From Sistotremastrum niveocremeum HHB9708 (Eukaryota; Basidiomycota; Agaricomycetes; Sistotremastrales; Sistotremastraceae), in NCBI GenBank assembly GCA_001630475.1, contig KV419422.1:186001-250000 (forward strand): DNA of 64,000 bases, in the 5' to 3' direction. Positions within the stretch are counted from its first letter, which is position 1; each line of letters opens with the position of its first letter. The notes beneath the pieces are model-generated. The model saw only the letters and a program-made list of their open reading frames with translations. It ran no database searches and was not told the origin of the DNA. The translations under genes were made by a program, and so were the position numbers. Shown piece after piece: positions 26,684 through 39,400 of the stretch.

Positions 26684-27855
26684 GAGATTCCGTAAATACG
26701 GTCTCGTTCGCCGATTGGAGAAGTTTCAGGCCCAGAACTCAACCCGCCGCGGCGCAAAGTATATCTCGAGATATATGCGGCAAAGACATATTCTTATTGG
26801 TCCACCGAGACTGTTTGCCGGATTGGTGTTGTTCCCGTTGTCGACTGGGATGGCACCCTGACCGTGGTGGCGTGGAAGCGTTGAATGATTGTCGTAGTGG
26901 CTCGGTGTGAGAGCCAGGAACAAACGTGATCTACATTGCGTGTTTCGCACTCTGGTAAATCATTTCTTTGAATTGCTACTCTAAATCTTAGTGACGTCCC
27001 GATTGAATAGGCGCGTGATGACTGGCTGAATATCCCACCCATCGATCCGACGCTGTTCTTTGCATTGAAAGGCGAGTATATGCTGGTCATTGTGGAGCAG
27101 TCGGGCCGCCCCATCTGGAGATTGCTCGCTGGACGGTTGGGGATCTGGCGAGTGACAGGCGCAAAAGATCGCAGACTGCGGACAAGTCGAAAGTGCCGGC
27201 GCCGAAACGGGCAATGGCCCTGTGACCCTGAGATTGCCGAGAAGCCGAGCCGGTAACCGTTGAGTGCGACGCTAATTCTGGGCATTTGTGTACGCTACCA
27301 ACAGACGCCAGTCTCATTGGCAGATACGCAACGATATCGATGGAAGAAATGTCCAGATGGGCCTTGCGTTCCCCAGCCATATCGCCCGCCAACAGCGACC
27401 CAGACGTCGCTCCACCACTCAGACCTGGCCCGATCACCGCGGTGGCAGATAAGATCGATATATTCCGGGAAAAGGGCCGAGGTCAGGAACAGTGTAGAAA
27501 AGTGTAGTAGACAGCGCAAAAGTGTAGAAACGAGTGCAACAAGTGTTCAAAAAGTGCAGTAACGTTGTAATTGAACGTGACAACGGCGGAATTGGAGGAT
27601 AAACGCGGTTCTGTCAAGGCTATATTGAGTTTGGTTGTTCCGTGTTTGGCTGTTAGCGCTGCCGCCATCACCCACGTCTCCTTCTCTCCCAGCGACGACA
27701 CGCTCTGAGCTCTGCTCTGGCCGTCCCAGACGTTCCCCAACACCCTCTCCTCGTCGCTGCCCGCCCCCGCCGCCGCGCACATCTCACAAAAGGTCCGTTG
27801 CTGCTCTTTCTCGCTCCTGCCCTTCTTAGTCACACCGCTCTTCGTGCAGAGATTG
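26684..27855. other. Gene-poor region with unassigned open frames
   Basis: This 1.2-kb stretch lies between the tentative small gene and the Bni4-like gene. A minus-strand frame at 27437-27087 (116 codons, beginning M-I-G-P-G-L-S-G-G) and another at 27285-26794 are open. I cannot join them to a recognised protein. From 27486 to 27565 the sequence carries several imperfect copies of AAGTGTAG/AAGTGCAG. The last 150 bases are rich in C and T, as expected for a promoter and leader of the next gene. Confidence 0.35.
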
Positions 27856-30800
27856 ATGGCCACACTCGCTGCACCCAACTGGAAACCATCACCGGCCCCA
27901 GTCGAGTCCTCCTCATCTCACCCCCCAATAGACGTCTCTGTTCCAAGGCAAATCCAAATGTCCTCGCAAACCCCGACACAGCATCAGTCCCTGTCGTCGC
28001 GACAGCATTCTGCTTCCTCAAACAACTCCCAGCAGGCGCCCCAACCACAGGTCGACGTGGGCTACCACCATCCACCATACCCCCACTCTCAACAATCCCT
28101 TCCTGGCGCCGGTATACACCCTCAATGGTCTCCATCGCCCCAACCGGGACCATTTTATCCTAATTTTCCTTCGTATTTTACTCCTCATCAGCAATCACCT
28201 CTCCCTCATCACGGATATTACGATGCTGCTCAGCAGCAACAGCAACAGCAGTTTGCTCAATGGGCATATCAGCAGATGATGTTCAATTCTCAGCAGCAGC
28301 AGTCGCAACCACAACCACATCACCCCCAAATGGTCTCGCCAGACTTTAACCAGCGCACAAGAACCACTTCAAATGGTTCGAGCCACCCACCTCCTCATCC
28401 GCAGGAATATTTTCCTCAGCAACAACAACAACAACAATCGCAGTCATATGCTCCCCGTGGTACTCCTTCTACACAACAACACCAAGGTTTTCATCCCTAT
28501 CGCAGGAACACAGCACCTCGCCAACCTACTTCCAACCCTTCCTCCGACTCTCGTGCCTTTCCGAGCGTCGGATCATTCCAACCCCCCTATGCAAGGACAG
28601 ATGCCGCAGGCAGCTCTTCCTCCGTCAATTCGGCCAGTGGTTCCAGCAGGAGTTCTCATCAGCCGCATACCCCTTCACCTCAATCTTCAAACTATCCTCA
28701 AAATGGTCATCGGACCGTGACCAACACGTCCCGGCCTTCCGACAGACCACCTCCCCAAGCACAACAATCTTCATACACCCCAGGTCATTCTCGTTCAGAT
28801 TCATCTTCCACCGCCACTGCTACCGCATCCCGTCCTTCGGGCAGCCATACAAGAGTATCATCTACCTCTTCTAATGGATCTGCACGCAATGTAGCTGCCT
28901 CTGCCACCTCTTCATCGTCACCTGCCGCACAGGCTCTGCAGGGCATAAACACCCAATCAGCACCTCAGCGGCGGCCCGCAAAGCCTTCTCCCTTATCACA
29001 GGGATCTACCATGAGCACTGCTGATCGTCGCATGTCCCGTGATGATTCCGATATCTCTCTGGTCACATCCCCGGCCAGCGCTCTACCCCCTCATCTCACT
29101 TCCTCTCGTTCTTCGAATGGCCTCAAGGGTCGTTTGAAGAGAGCTCTTTCTTTGAGTACGAATCGAGAACTTGAGGGTAGCTCTGGCTCGAACTCTGCGC
29201 CGGAGAGAGAGAAGGCCGCCGAGAAAGCTCATCGGGTGCCATCTGCAACTGGGAAAACTGGTCCCACTCATACGCCGAAGTCTTCTGGGTCAGGCGAATC
29301 GACTTCTCCTCCACATACTCCCACTTCCGATGCTGTGACACCGCCTCCCGCATCCAAGCCTACTTCCGTTCGAGGGAAAGCTAAATCCCTCTTCAATGCC
29401 AAGTTCAACGCGTCCACGGATAACATATCGTTATCGTCCACTGTGTCTTCGGCCAGTGTGATGATCCGTAAACTGGGCAATATGGGCAAACTTGCGCGGC
29501 GAAATTCTCTCATGGGTATCACTTCGCTATTCAAGGATAAAAAGAGCAAGGATGGGAGCGATGCCAATGAGACAGGCGGCGGAAAGAAATCATCGACTAA
29601 GAAGAGTGAACGATCCGAGCCGAGCGTTACTCTTGCTACCGCTGAATTGGAACGCGGGTCGTTCGGTGACGATCTGAAAGGATTGAGTCCTGCGGCCAAG
29701 TTGGCTAGACAGCATACGCTTAGGAGTAATGCGGCGGATGCTGCTCGTGCTCGTGCTGCCCAGCAAGCTGCAGATCGAGAACGTGAGGCCCGCGAACAAC
29801 GTGAGAAGGAGGAGCAAGTTGAAGGAGCTCTTCCGCTTACGTGGGATCGTAATACAGCCAAGCGGGGTGGACCAGAGACACCGAGAAGATTGCAGAGACC
29901 ACCTGTCGTCACGCACGAAGGCGTTCGAGTCCTTGTGGAAGACGACGATGACGATTTTGCTGCTCAGCATCGGAGACAAGATAGCAGAGATCATGATAGT
30001 GGAAGTGATAGTGCCAGCGATGAGGTTCATGCGGAGTGGAACGCTCGACCTGTTGTCCAGTCTTTCGATCCTCATTCGAGAGTCCAGGATGATATTGACG
30101 AGGAGGATGAAGATGATATCGACGGGGACGAAGATGTTACCATCAAGTTTTCAAGGGTCGCATTGGACAACGATGAGCCTGAGGACCAGCATAATGAAGG
30201 AGATGAGTGGGATCAAGTTGATGAGAGTTCGGCTTGGGCGGTCGGGATTCGTCGTAGTATCGAACGGACACGGCGACCAAGCAAGGGCATCCTCAAAAGT
30301 CAGTTCTCTAATCTCATCCATGGCTTATCTTGCTTACTCACCTATTTAGCTCCTCCAGATTCGAAGTACGATCAGGACAAATTTCTTGATAACTCCTTCG
30401 GCCCCAATTCTGCTCGCGTACGGTCAAACTCGTACACCACTACCCCTGGTGAACTGAGCGCTCCCGGACCTCTTGCACGCATCCCTTCACCCGATCCCGA
30501 TCACATCGATGGCCTCCATAAAAGCTCTGAACACGCCGCCGCGTCATCTTCCTCGGCTTCCTTCATCCCTCCCTTCTCATTCGAACCTGAGCATACCCAT
30601 GTGCAGGTAGAAACCCCTGACCGTCAACCTTCCCCCAACCCACCCGATCGCTCTATCTTCGCGCACCCCAACCTCAATTCATCCGCGCCAGCTCTCACGT
30701 TATTCAATTCGTCGGTGACTGCTGCACCACCACTGACTCACCGATCGGCAACAACCCCAGCGAAAAGACTTGCCTTTGCTCAGAACTTGAGCATTTACGA

Positions 30801-31106
30801 CACGTTCCCTCCCTCGGTTTACGATCGACGAAGTGAGCCGGCCACCTGCAATCGTCTAACCCCAGCCCTTGCGCAACGCATCAAGGAGGAATTGAATTCC
30901 TACAAAATGGAAGAGATGGAGGTTCACGCGGCAAGTCGCATACAGTAAGTCCTTTTCATATCCCTCTTTCTTTTCTCCATCCCGCGTCCCTGTCGATGTT
31001 TCATCATCATTGAAATCCCCTTCTTTTGCTCTTTCCGGCACCCATTTCTTCGTTTGAACAAAACCACTGACTCCCTCGGTCTTCCAGCACCCAGTTTTTT
31101 GTATAA
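27856..31106 (+). CDS. Large disordered protein with Bni4/Afr1-like C-terminal motif
   Basis: The protein has 1018 residues and is mostly low complexity: Gln/Pro/Ser/His-rich with poly-Gln runs in the first 250 residues, then Ser/Pro-rich, then acidic (about residues 690-780). A short basic helix-like region (K-F-N-A-S-T-D-N-I-S-L-S) lies near residue 515. The extreme C-terminus is E-L-N-S-Y-K-M-E-E-M-E-V-H, then S-R-I-H-T-Q-F-F-V. From memory this resembles the C-terminal domain shared by yeast Bni4 and Afr1, which recruit the protein phosphatase Glc7 to bud-neck or polarity sites. Exons are 27856-30298, 30350-30944 and 31088-31106; the last exon has only 19 bases. The 51-base first intron is open in frame, so a version with 17 extra residues is possible. 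ATG 27856 is the first in-frame start. The family call is tentative. Confidence 0.75.
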
Positions 31107-31523
31107 GCAATTGACAACCGGACTTTTTTCATCCCATATTCTCATTTCATTAGTTTGTTTTCCATCTCCTGTCTTTGCACTTTCCGGCATTCCGTCCAGC
31201 ATACATAATCCACGAATGATTTCAACCCAAACCCATCAACCCTAACGACAAGACCAGAACCATCTGATCTTTCATCTCGCATACGCGATCGCATATCTCA
31301 CGTTAATCCAGACCGTCATCGAGCCATGTATTGCCCTTAGTACAGTCATCTTTATCCGTATCACATCCATCCTCTTCATATCAATCGAAAGACCGCTTTG
31401 TCTCTCATTCTTGCTGTGGGCATCGAGCAAACACCCTTTATACCCCAGTTGTTTCATCCTCTCTACACTGCGGTACGGCTGGTTTCCGTCACCCTTTAGT
31501 TAAGTATTAGTGTCAGGCGCAAA
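31107..31523. other. 3' flank of the Bni4-like gene
   Basis: This is pyrimidine-rich AT-moderate sequence, probably the 3' untranslated region and spacer before the inverted-repeat element. No coding or RNA feature is supported. Confidence 0.4.
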
Positions 31524-31760
31524 CTCTGTGCAGACGAACCAGGGGCCAAAAGCCCCAGGGGAAGCCCCACCAGGCATGGCACAAAGTCACGCCCCCTGGG
31601 GTTTTCGTACATGGCGCGGTGCCCAAAAACCCCAGCCACAGGGGCCAGAACCTGGGGCTTTAAGCAACCGAAAATGTCCGGAAAGCCCCAGGGATATATT
31701 ATAAGATTAGGGTGCCGTCATAGCAGAAACCCCAGCCAGTGGGGTTTTGTATCATTGTAG
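31524..31760 (+). repeat. Left inverted end of the 1.6-kb element
   Basis: This is a GC-rich block with several CCCCAG/CTGGGG copies in alternating orientation. Its outermost 30 bases pair with 33124-33153. Confidence 0.6.
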
Positions 31761-32934
31761 CGGTAGCTTTAGATACATTACAGAATGACTTTGACCTTAT
31801 CCCACTGGGCATTTCCAACATGGACTGAAGGGCATCACAAATTATATTACGGTCATACTGCCCGTCTCACACCCCTCGATGAATCCTACTTCGTCGTCTG
31901 CATGTCGACCCTCTATGCTGATCCTACAACTTCGACTTCCTCGTCGCCGCATTTGAATCGATCCCACCCGAAGCATCCCGTCGCTTTCTTCGCCATTGCT
32001 GTCTCATCGTTGAAGATTCTCGTGGGATACTCTTCTCTGCGTCGAAAGCTCTCAGTATTGAACCGTATTTGTGCGCATATATGGTACTCACAGAGCCGAC
32101 CACCATCATGAAGAACTCCGCGATGCCATCTCCAACTAGATCTTCTCATAAGTCTTCTTACAATGTTTTGCATCAATTATTCGCTTACGTGAATACGAAG
32201 AGGAGACTCGCCTCAATAGCTCGAGCTTTCACTTTGCCATCTTCATATCCCATCTATTACCCAAGCCTCAACTCGTCCATATCGGCCACTTTCTATCTTC
32301 GCGTCATGTTCCGGTGCATATTCCGGTGCTGGGCGACAGCGGTCTTGCTGCTACTAGTCGAGTCGCGTCTCGATCGCTGTTCACGAAGACCTGATGCAAG
32401 AGCGAGAGTGAAGTGAGTCCTGAGAAGGAGGAACATCCTCACCTTCTAAGCCTCCAATGATAATAATCGCCTTCAAATGAGCAGTGAGCAGTCGCGCGGT
32501 AAGCATGGGTGATCAGATGCATACCGCGTATTCCTGCTTGTCGCCTCTGGCATCCGTGATTTGTCTGGTTTCCGTTTGGGCGGTTTGGGGTGCATCAACG
32601 TCGATTTGATGATGGACCTATGTGACGCGGCCTATACAGGGTTTAGACAGTGTGGGTGAGGTGCGCATCGTCGTCGAGAGGAAGGAGCACAGGGAATAAG
32701 CGCCGGCGGACTCTGGCGCTTCGAACGATCGCGTCTGGCTGAGCGGAGTTTAGACTTGGCCGCAACTAATCTCCAAGTGTATATTTCCAAAGGTGCGTGT
32801 ATTGAATTTGGGAATCCACCAGAGCCTAAGAAATTGGTGGTTCTGAGCCATGTTTTCGCACACAAACTACATGTAGGAAGTTAATACAGTGGTAGCACTA
32901 TGTACATAAACTATGAGACTATATAAAAATGACG

Positions 32935-33153
32935 GGACGGAAAACCCCAGCTGGAGTGCACATCCCCTGGGGCTTTTCAATTGAGTCCTCAGGCTCGCAA
33001 TCGCCATGGCAAAAAACCCCAGCCAGTGGGATGTCGATGTCCCGCCAAATTTGTTCCGGAAATGGCAGTGACATCGAAGCACCGGCCATTGGGGCTTCTA
33101 TCCCCGAAGCCCCAGTTTCGGTTGCTTTCGGCCCCCGGATCGTCCGCACAGTG
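32935..33153 (-). repeat. Right inverted end of the 1.6-kb element
   Basis: This block mirrors the left end. Read on the minus strand it starts CACTGTGCGGACGATCC and continues with GCAACCGAAA, which also occurs in the left end near 31663, and with repeated CTGGGGTTTT. Confidence 0.6.
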
Positions 33154-33467
33154 AAATGCTCACTCTCTTGCATACTTTGGATTTACTCCCATATATGTGC
33201 ATCAACTTGAATCGTAACGGATCGCTTATCCAGGGCAAGATGCTTGCCCTGAAGCCCACACCATTGCAATATGTGTCGTCATTAAAAATGAGCCCCCCCT
33301 TTGAGTTTTCATTACCCAGGAAACAAGGGTGGCAAAATGTTATTGTTGTAATTAATCTACATAGTAATGCATGTGTGGTAGTTGCGTCAGAGTTCGCATA
33401 GAAGATAGAGTTGAGAGCAAGAGGCGATAAACAAGATGTACCCTCATGAATCCGAAAAGCGTAAGAC
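33154..33467. other. Spacer between the repeat element and the RPB1 stop
   Basis: This contains the presumed RPB1 3' untranslated region on the minus strand. The AT-rich patch at 33285-33370 could hold polyadenylation signals. No gene is supported. Confidence 0.35.
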
Positions 33468-36400
33468 TTAAGTCCAAGACGGTGAACTGTCGTACGTGTG
33501 GCCGCGCTGCGTGCCGTTAGTCTGATTACGAGCCGGGCTCCTAGGAGACCATGATTGCGGTGAGGTTGGGCCTTGAAAGAGCTCAGTCGATAAGCTCAAC
33601 GATGAGGAATGAAACGAGACGTACTATATGCGGGGGATGCAGGAGCTGCGGTGGTCTAGTTAGTATCATATGGCAGTGAGAGTAAAGTTATAGCGACTAA
33701 CAGTATGAAGGAGCTGAAAGCGACAAAGTCAGTATCACTATGAACAGGGAAACATGAATACTTACATGCAGGAGAATAAGCAGGAGATGTAGGAGCTGCA
33801 GGAGTGTTAGACAGAATCACCGAACTGGGCGACAACTTACAATATTTAGGAGAAGGCGACGTGGGAGAAGTGGGTGAGTATTTGGGAGAGGTGGGAGAAT
33901 GTTGCGCTGGGGCTAGGATAATCATTAGCGGACTACAATGCGTACGGCGATTGCTCTTACAAGCTGTGAGTTGAATGAAGTGAAATGGATGATAAGGTTA
34001 GCAAAAAGAATCGGAAAGGAAAGAGAGGAAGACTTGCTCGGTGAATCTGCACTGGCATTAGTAATGTTACGTGAATGCAGAGGGGTAAAGACATACAGCG
34101 AGGAGAAGTGGGACTAAAGGCGGGACTTGTAGGCGAATAACGAGGGGACGCAGGACTGAAGGACGGTGACTGCGGACTGTACCGTGGCGAAGTCGGCGAA
34201 AATGAAGGGGACGTCGGAGAGTATCTGGGCGACGTAGGCGAGAAAGATGGCGAAGTGGGAGAGTACCTAGGCGAAGTAGGAGAGTATGCGGGGGAAGTGA
34301 GGTTCAACGCTGGGGACGTCGGAGAGTAGGTAGGAGAGGTGGCGCCACCACCCCTTCGGTCGTAGTATGGCGAAGTTGCATACGGCGAGGTACCGAACGG
34401 CGACGTCGCCCCGAAAGGTGACTGAGCCATCCGAGGAGAACTAGGAGAATAGCCAGAAGGTGAACTCGGGCTGTACCCAGGGCCGCCAGGCGACATGCCG
34501 CCGGCACCCATGGGACTTTGACCGAAGCCAAGATATGGGAAGCTTGCTGGATCTTCGGTGCCGTTCGAAGCCAAAGGCGAGAATGAAGCTTGTCCTCCTG
34601 CAAATCCACTTTCTTGCCAGACAGGGGACATACTATCGTACGGAGTCATGGCAACCTGTGCGGGAGTCATTGCCCCGTCCGCTTGCGCGGCCATGAGGTT
34701 GTGGGCCGGCAGACGATGATCCACAATAACATCCTTGAGCATATCCATGTCCAGAGACACTTCAAATGCACCTGTCCCCATCGGTGCCATCTGCCCGAAG
34801 AGCACATTCTCTGCAACACCGTGACAGTCATCTTTTTCTCCGACAGCGGCTGCTTCAAGAAGAATCTCCACAGTTTCTTCGAAGGAACATCTCATCAATG
34901 CACCAGTGTCAGCACGATTGATACCGTGTCGAGTGATGGACATCAAGGTGCCTCTGTGGGTCATCAAGTCACAGAGGAGAGCCAAGTGACGGTAATTCAC
35001 GTATGAACCATCGAATTCAATGACGTTCCTCAACTCCTTCATGATGGCGGCGCGAGCCGCTTCGATACCGAGGACGTTGAAAATCTCCACGCACGAATTG
35101 GAATAAGTGCGTTTGAAGTCAACGCCGTCGACTGTCATGACCGTTTTCAAGTTGATGCCATTGGTCTCCAAGACCCACTCCTTCTCTTCCTCGGTGCGGG
35201 CTTTGGAAACAAGACTACCATCGGGCCCAATATGCACTCTATCTTGCCGTTGCATGAAGACTCTTTCGACGCCCGCGACTCCTCGAAGGCTGACCGAGTT
35301 GAGCATGGTATTCTCCAGCTGTCGGAGGAACACATCTTCCTCGACAGTCCCCAGATCGTCCTCGTCTTTATCCATTCCGGCGAGGACACGGCAACGAATG
35401 ATCAGCTTCTCTGAGTTGTCCTCACTCCACATTACGAAGAGATCTTTGGAAAAGCTCTCTGCAATTCTGGATGCGACGTATGGCATGGTGAGATTGCGAT
35501 CAATCATCTTGTTGCGGTCGAGCTCTAAACGGAGCAACCACGGTGACTGTAGGTGCATCTTGGATTCGATCTCTTCATCGGGAACGGCAAAGAATTCGGC
35601 GACGAACTCTTGGTCTTCTTCGATGACAGTGGTACCGGGGTCCGGGTCATAATAAATCTCAACCGCAGCGGTGACCGTCCGCAAGCTCGTGTACGCCAAA
35701 GAGGTCTGGACCTGCTTGGCCAGAGTCTGCGTTCTGGCGATTTCGGGCTCAAGATAGACGCTCAGTGAAGGGGTTTTGATGTTGGTGGCGACATTGATGA
35801 TCTCTTTAAGACGAGGGACACCTAGAGTGACGTTCTTACTGGCGACACCAGCATAATGGAACGTGTTGAGCGTCATCTGGGTGGCAGGTTCACCGATGGA
35901 CTGGGCAGCAAGTGTGCCGCACATTTCACCGGGGTTCGCCACGGACTGATTGAACTTGGCTTCCACCTCTCCGAGAACCCACTCGAAAGCCTCCTTGTTC
36001 AGATGGTAATCCTCGAGAACACATCGAGCAGCGAAGGTCGACCTGATGAGCATACGGAACAACAGCGTCGCGTTGTCCTGAGCTTGTCGCGTGAGGTCAT
36101 CGCTACCTCGGACAACGATCAGCCGCTCTTGCAGCTCGCGGACAGAGTCGATAATATATGCAGGTTCAAGATCGCTGGGTTTCCGGCGATCAATGTGGAA
36201 AATCTGCTGCGCATTATGGATGATCCTTTTGACGTTGACTGGCAATCGGAAGGACATTCGAGAATCGGAGTTCGGAAAGATGAATCCTCTGAGGAGGCGA
36301 CGGTCAGCCTGCAATTGGGCAAACTCTTCGTCCAGCTTTGACTGAAGTTCCAATGAGCTATCGTCGAGACCGACTTGCAACACTCCTGGGAGGAAGCCAC

Positions 36401-39400
36401 CGGAAGGATCGGTGACATCAACACGATATTTGTGATCGAAGGATTTATCGTTTAGATGGAAAGTGGGAATGTTCTGGTTTTCGATATAAGCACCGTCCAT
36501 GCCATCCTCGCCGTAGATGAATTGGATGAGATCTCCTAACGAGTTCCTGACGGTGCCATCATAGCAAACCATGACGTCTTCCAACGCCTTGACCAGACGC
36601 CTCTGGATATAACCCGTCTCAGCAGTTTTCACTGCGGTATCGATCAGACCTTCACGACCGGCCATGGCGTGGAAAAAGAATTCCTGAGGCGTGAGACCTC
36701 TGAGGTAGGAGTTCTCAACAAAACCTCGAGCCTCGGGACTGAAATCGTCCTTGGTGAAATGGGGCAGCGTCCGGTGTTTGAAGCCGAATGGAATCCGCTT
36801 GCCTTCCACACTTTGCTGCCCCACACACACGGACATCTGAGAGATGTTGATGAACGACCCTTTGGATCCTGCGACGACCATCTGCTTGACATTGTTGTCG
36901 TTCTTCAAACTCTTCTCAGCGTGGCGACCGGTATCGTCACGGACCAAGTTGAGTACACGCTCAACTTTCTTCTCAAACGATTCACGGATCGTCATACCAG
37001 GATCCTGTGCAATCTTATCTTGGTAGGCGTCTTCGATGAGAGTGTTGACCTGGCTTTTTGCTGCAGAGATTTTCGTGGTAATGGTTTCCATCGTCGCTCT
37101 ATCAGCGATCGTATCACCGATGCCAATACTGAAACCGTTGTGGAAAAGCCAGTAGTTGACGACTTTTTGGAGACCCGTAAATAAGCCACGAGTGACCTCG
37201 GGACCCTTTTCTCGGAAAGTCACATCAATCAGGCCACCATGTGTAGCACCGACTGTCTTCTTGTCGACCACGCCATATAGAATTTCACCATTTTCAATCA
37301 TCATGCCGTCGTCGGCAAGGGGGTTTGCCTTCAGACTCTCGGAGGCTCTCTCGATGTTGATACCTCGAGGGATACACATGCTCAAAATCTGCTTCCCGGT
37401 CCAGAGAGGCTTAGGTTTGAGGATCGTTGGGATGGGCACAATGCCATCCCAATCGGGTAACCAAAGCAGGATATTCTGGATAGCGTTCCAATCCAGAAAT
37501 GTATCGCGGAGGGTGAATTTGCGGATGCCACACAGCGTGTCCTGTACGATACCCATGACCGGCTTGTTAGCTTGCGGCGAAATAATCTGCGCGAGACGCT
37601 ATAAGTTTCTTGACAACGAAACAACGATCAGTTCACGAACCTGGCGAGGGACCCAAGCGATTTGACTGAGCTCAGCTCGAGTTTCTTCGCTTTGAGGGAC
37701 ACTGCGGAATGATTAGGCTCGGCCGAAGGAGGGATCTACTGAATGTAGTGTACGTACTGCATGTTCATTTCGTCGCCGTCGAAATCGGCATTATAGGGAG
37801 GAGTGCTGCTTCGGGTTAGATGTAACCTGCGAAACATTATCAGACTACTTACACAGAGAGATTAAGTCGGAAAGCTAGAAAGAGCTCAGTGAATGCGCAA
37901 TACGAGAAGAGAGATGGACGAACTGGAGTATGGCATCAATTTGACTCGATGGCTCATCATACTCATTTTGTGCAGACTAGGCTGTCGGTTGAACAGCACG
38001 TAACTAAGACGCCATGAGTTAGTCTCATTCTGCCGAATGAACTCAGACACGTACTCTCCGTCTTTCAGATGTCTCTCGACTATCCAACCATACTGCAAGA
38101 ATGCATCGGTTCGCTTGTTGTACCGGAGATCTATGCGCTCTCCAGTATCACGAACAACGTATCGTGCGCCAGGGTATGCCGTAGGACCATTGCGGACCAA
38201 CTCTTGCAGATACTGAATGTTGTAGGGAGTCACTGATGGAGGGTCAACTATGGATCAAAAAGGAAACAGAGATCCGAACCTCTCTCAGGATAAGTCAAGT
38301 TCATCGCGATGCTTTTAGGAACGCCGACTTCATCGAGATCGATGTTCGGATCGCCGGTAATGACGGTTCGTGCCGAGAAGTCAACACGTTTACCCATCAA
38401 GTTTCCACGCAGACGTCCTTCCTTGCCTTTCAGGCGAGATCGGATTGCTTTGACAGGCCGACCTGATTTCTGAAGTGCTTGGGGGATTCCGGCGATGTCG
38501 TTGTCCATGTACGTAGCCACGTGAAACTAAGAACGTAACAGATCCATTAGCAGCTCATTCAGCCTCCCATATGAGACCAAATTTACCTGAAGCAACTGTT
38601 CGAACTCATTGATGACGTGCGCTGGCGCTCCCTCTTGTTCACAACGACGAACGTTCGCAGATGCTTTGATGATGTCAAAGAGTTTATATGTCAAATCGTC
38701 TTCACTTCGCATGACACCTCCATCGACGGCGATACTGGGACGGACGGCAGGGGGAGGAACAGGCATGACAGTCAAGATCATCCAATCCGGTCTCGCGTAC
38801 TGTTCAGACAAGCCCAGGATCAAGAGGTCTCCCTCGGATATCTTTTTCAGAACATTGTACACTTCCGAAGGAGTGAACAACCGTTTCTCCGGCTGATTGA
38901 TCTTTTCCTGCTCAAGAACTGAGAAGGAGCGTTAGTAAAATGACTGCTTCGACTGACCTCGTCATCGTCCTTCGATCGCTTGTAGTTCAAGAACAGTTTC
39001 AAGCCTTCCTTACGGATGGTTGGCTGTGTGTGACCGCAACCACCATGTCCCTTTTTGGGTTCTTCCATAGGATCGGCGTCCTCTTCTTTAGGATCATCCG
39101 GTTCGCATGTCATCTTAGTTTTGCAATGACTCCAAACAGCAGCCATTCGTGCTTTGGGATCGCGAATATGGCGTATTTTATCGGAGAAGTTGGGGTCGGA
39201 CTTATAAAGGTTCAAGTGACAAGGGTGGCAGAGTTAGAGAATATGCGGAGGTCAAATCGTCAGTAAATGTACTAGACAACAGGAAAGGACGGTTGGATGT
39301 AACGAAACACGATTAAAAACAGGTCAAGGCCAAGAGTACGCGACGAGTCATTGCCATCAACTTGTGAAAATCTCCGTCAGAGAAATTCGCAAGTGCAGGC

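Larger units (their letters stand above)
31524..33153. mobile_element. Non-autonomous DNA element with long imperfect inverted ends
   Basis: The outer 30 bases at 31524-31553 match the reverse complement of 33124-33153 at 25 of 30 positions. Inside each end (31524-31760 and about 32935-33153) the motif AACCCCAGCC/GGGGCTTT recurs many times in both orientations, for example near 31551, 31627, 31681, 31727, 32941, 33016 and 33108. Each end could therefore fold on itself. The middle (31760-32930) has no transposase; short open frames at 31785-32111 and 32069-32416 are unassigned and could be captured host sequence. No clear target-site duplication is visible. The element lies between two convergent gene ends, away from promoters. 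It looks like a foldback or MITE-like derivative of a cut-and-paste DNA transposon, but the superfamily cannot be named. Confidence 0.6.

Noticed and set aside
28220-28460. CAG/CAA runs considered as a microsatellite feature
   Set aside because: They encode the poly-Gln tract of the Bni4-like protein and mix CAA with CAG, so they are better described as coding.
29268-29912. 214-codon open frame antisense to the Bni4-like gene
   Set aside because: Shadow of a serine-rich coding region; no start context or family.
33913-34096. Mini-exon beginning ATTCACCGAGC (Y-S-P-S) in RPB1
   Set aside because: It resembles a heptad, but no donor keeps the downstream frame, so it was not included in the gene model.
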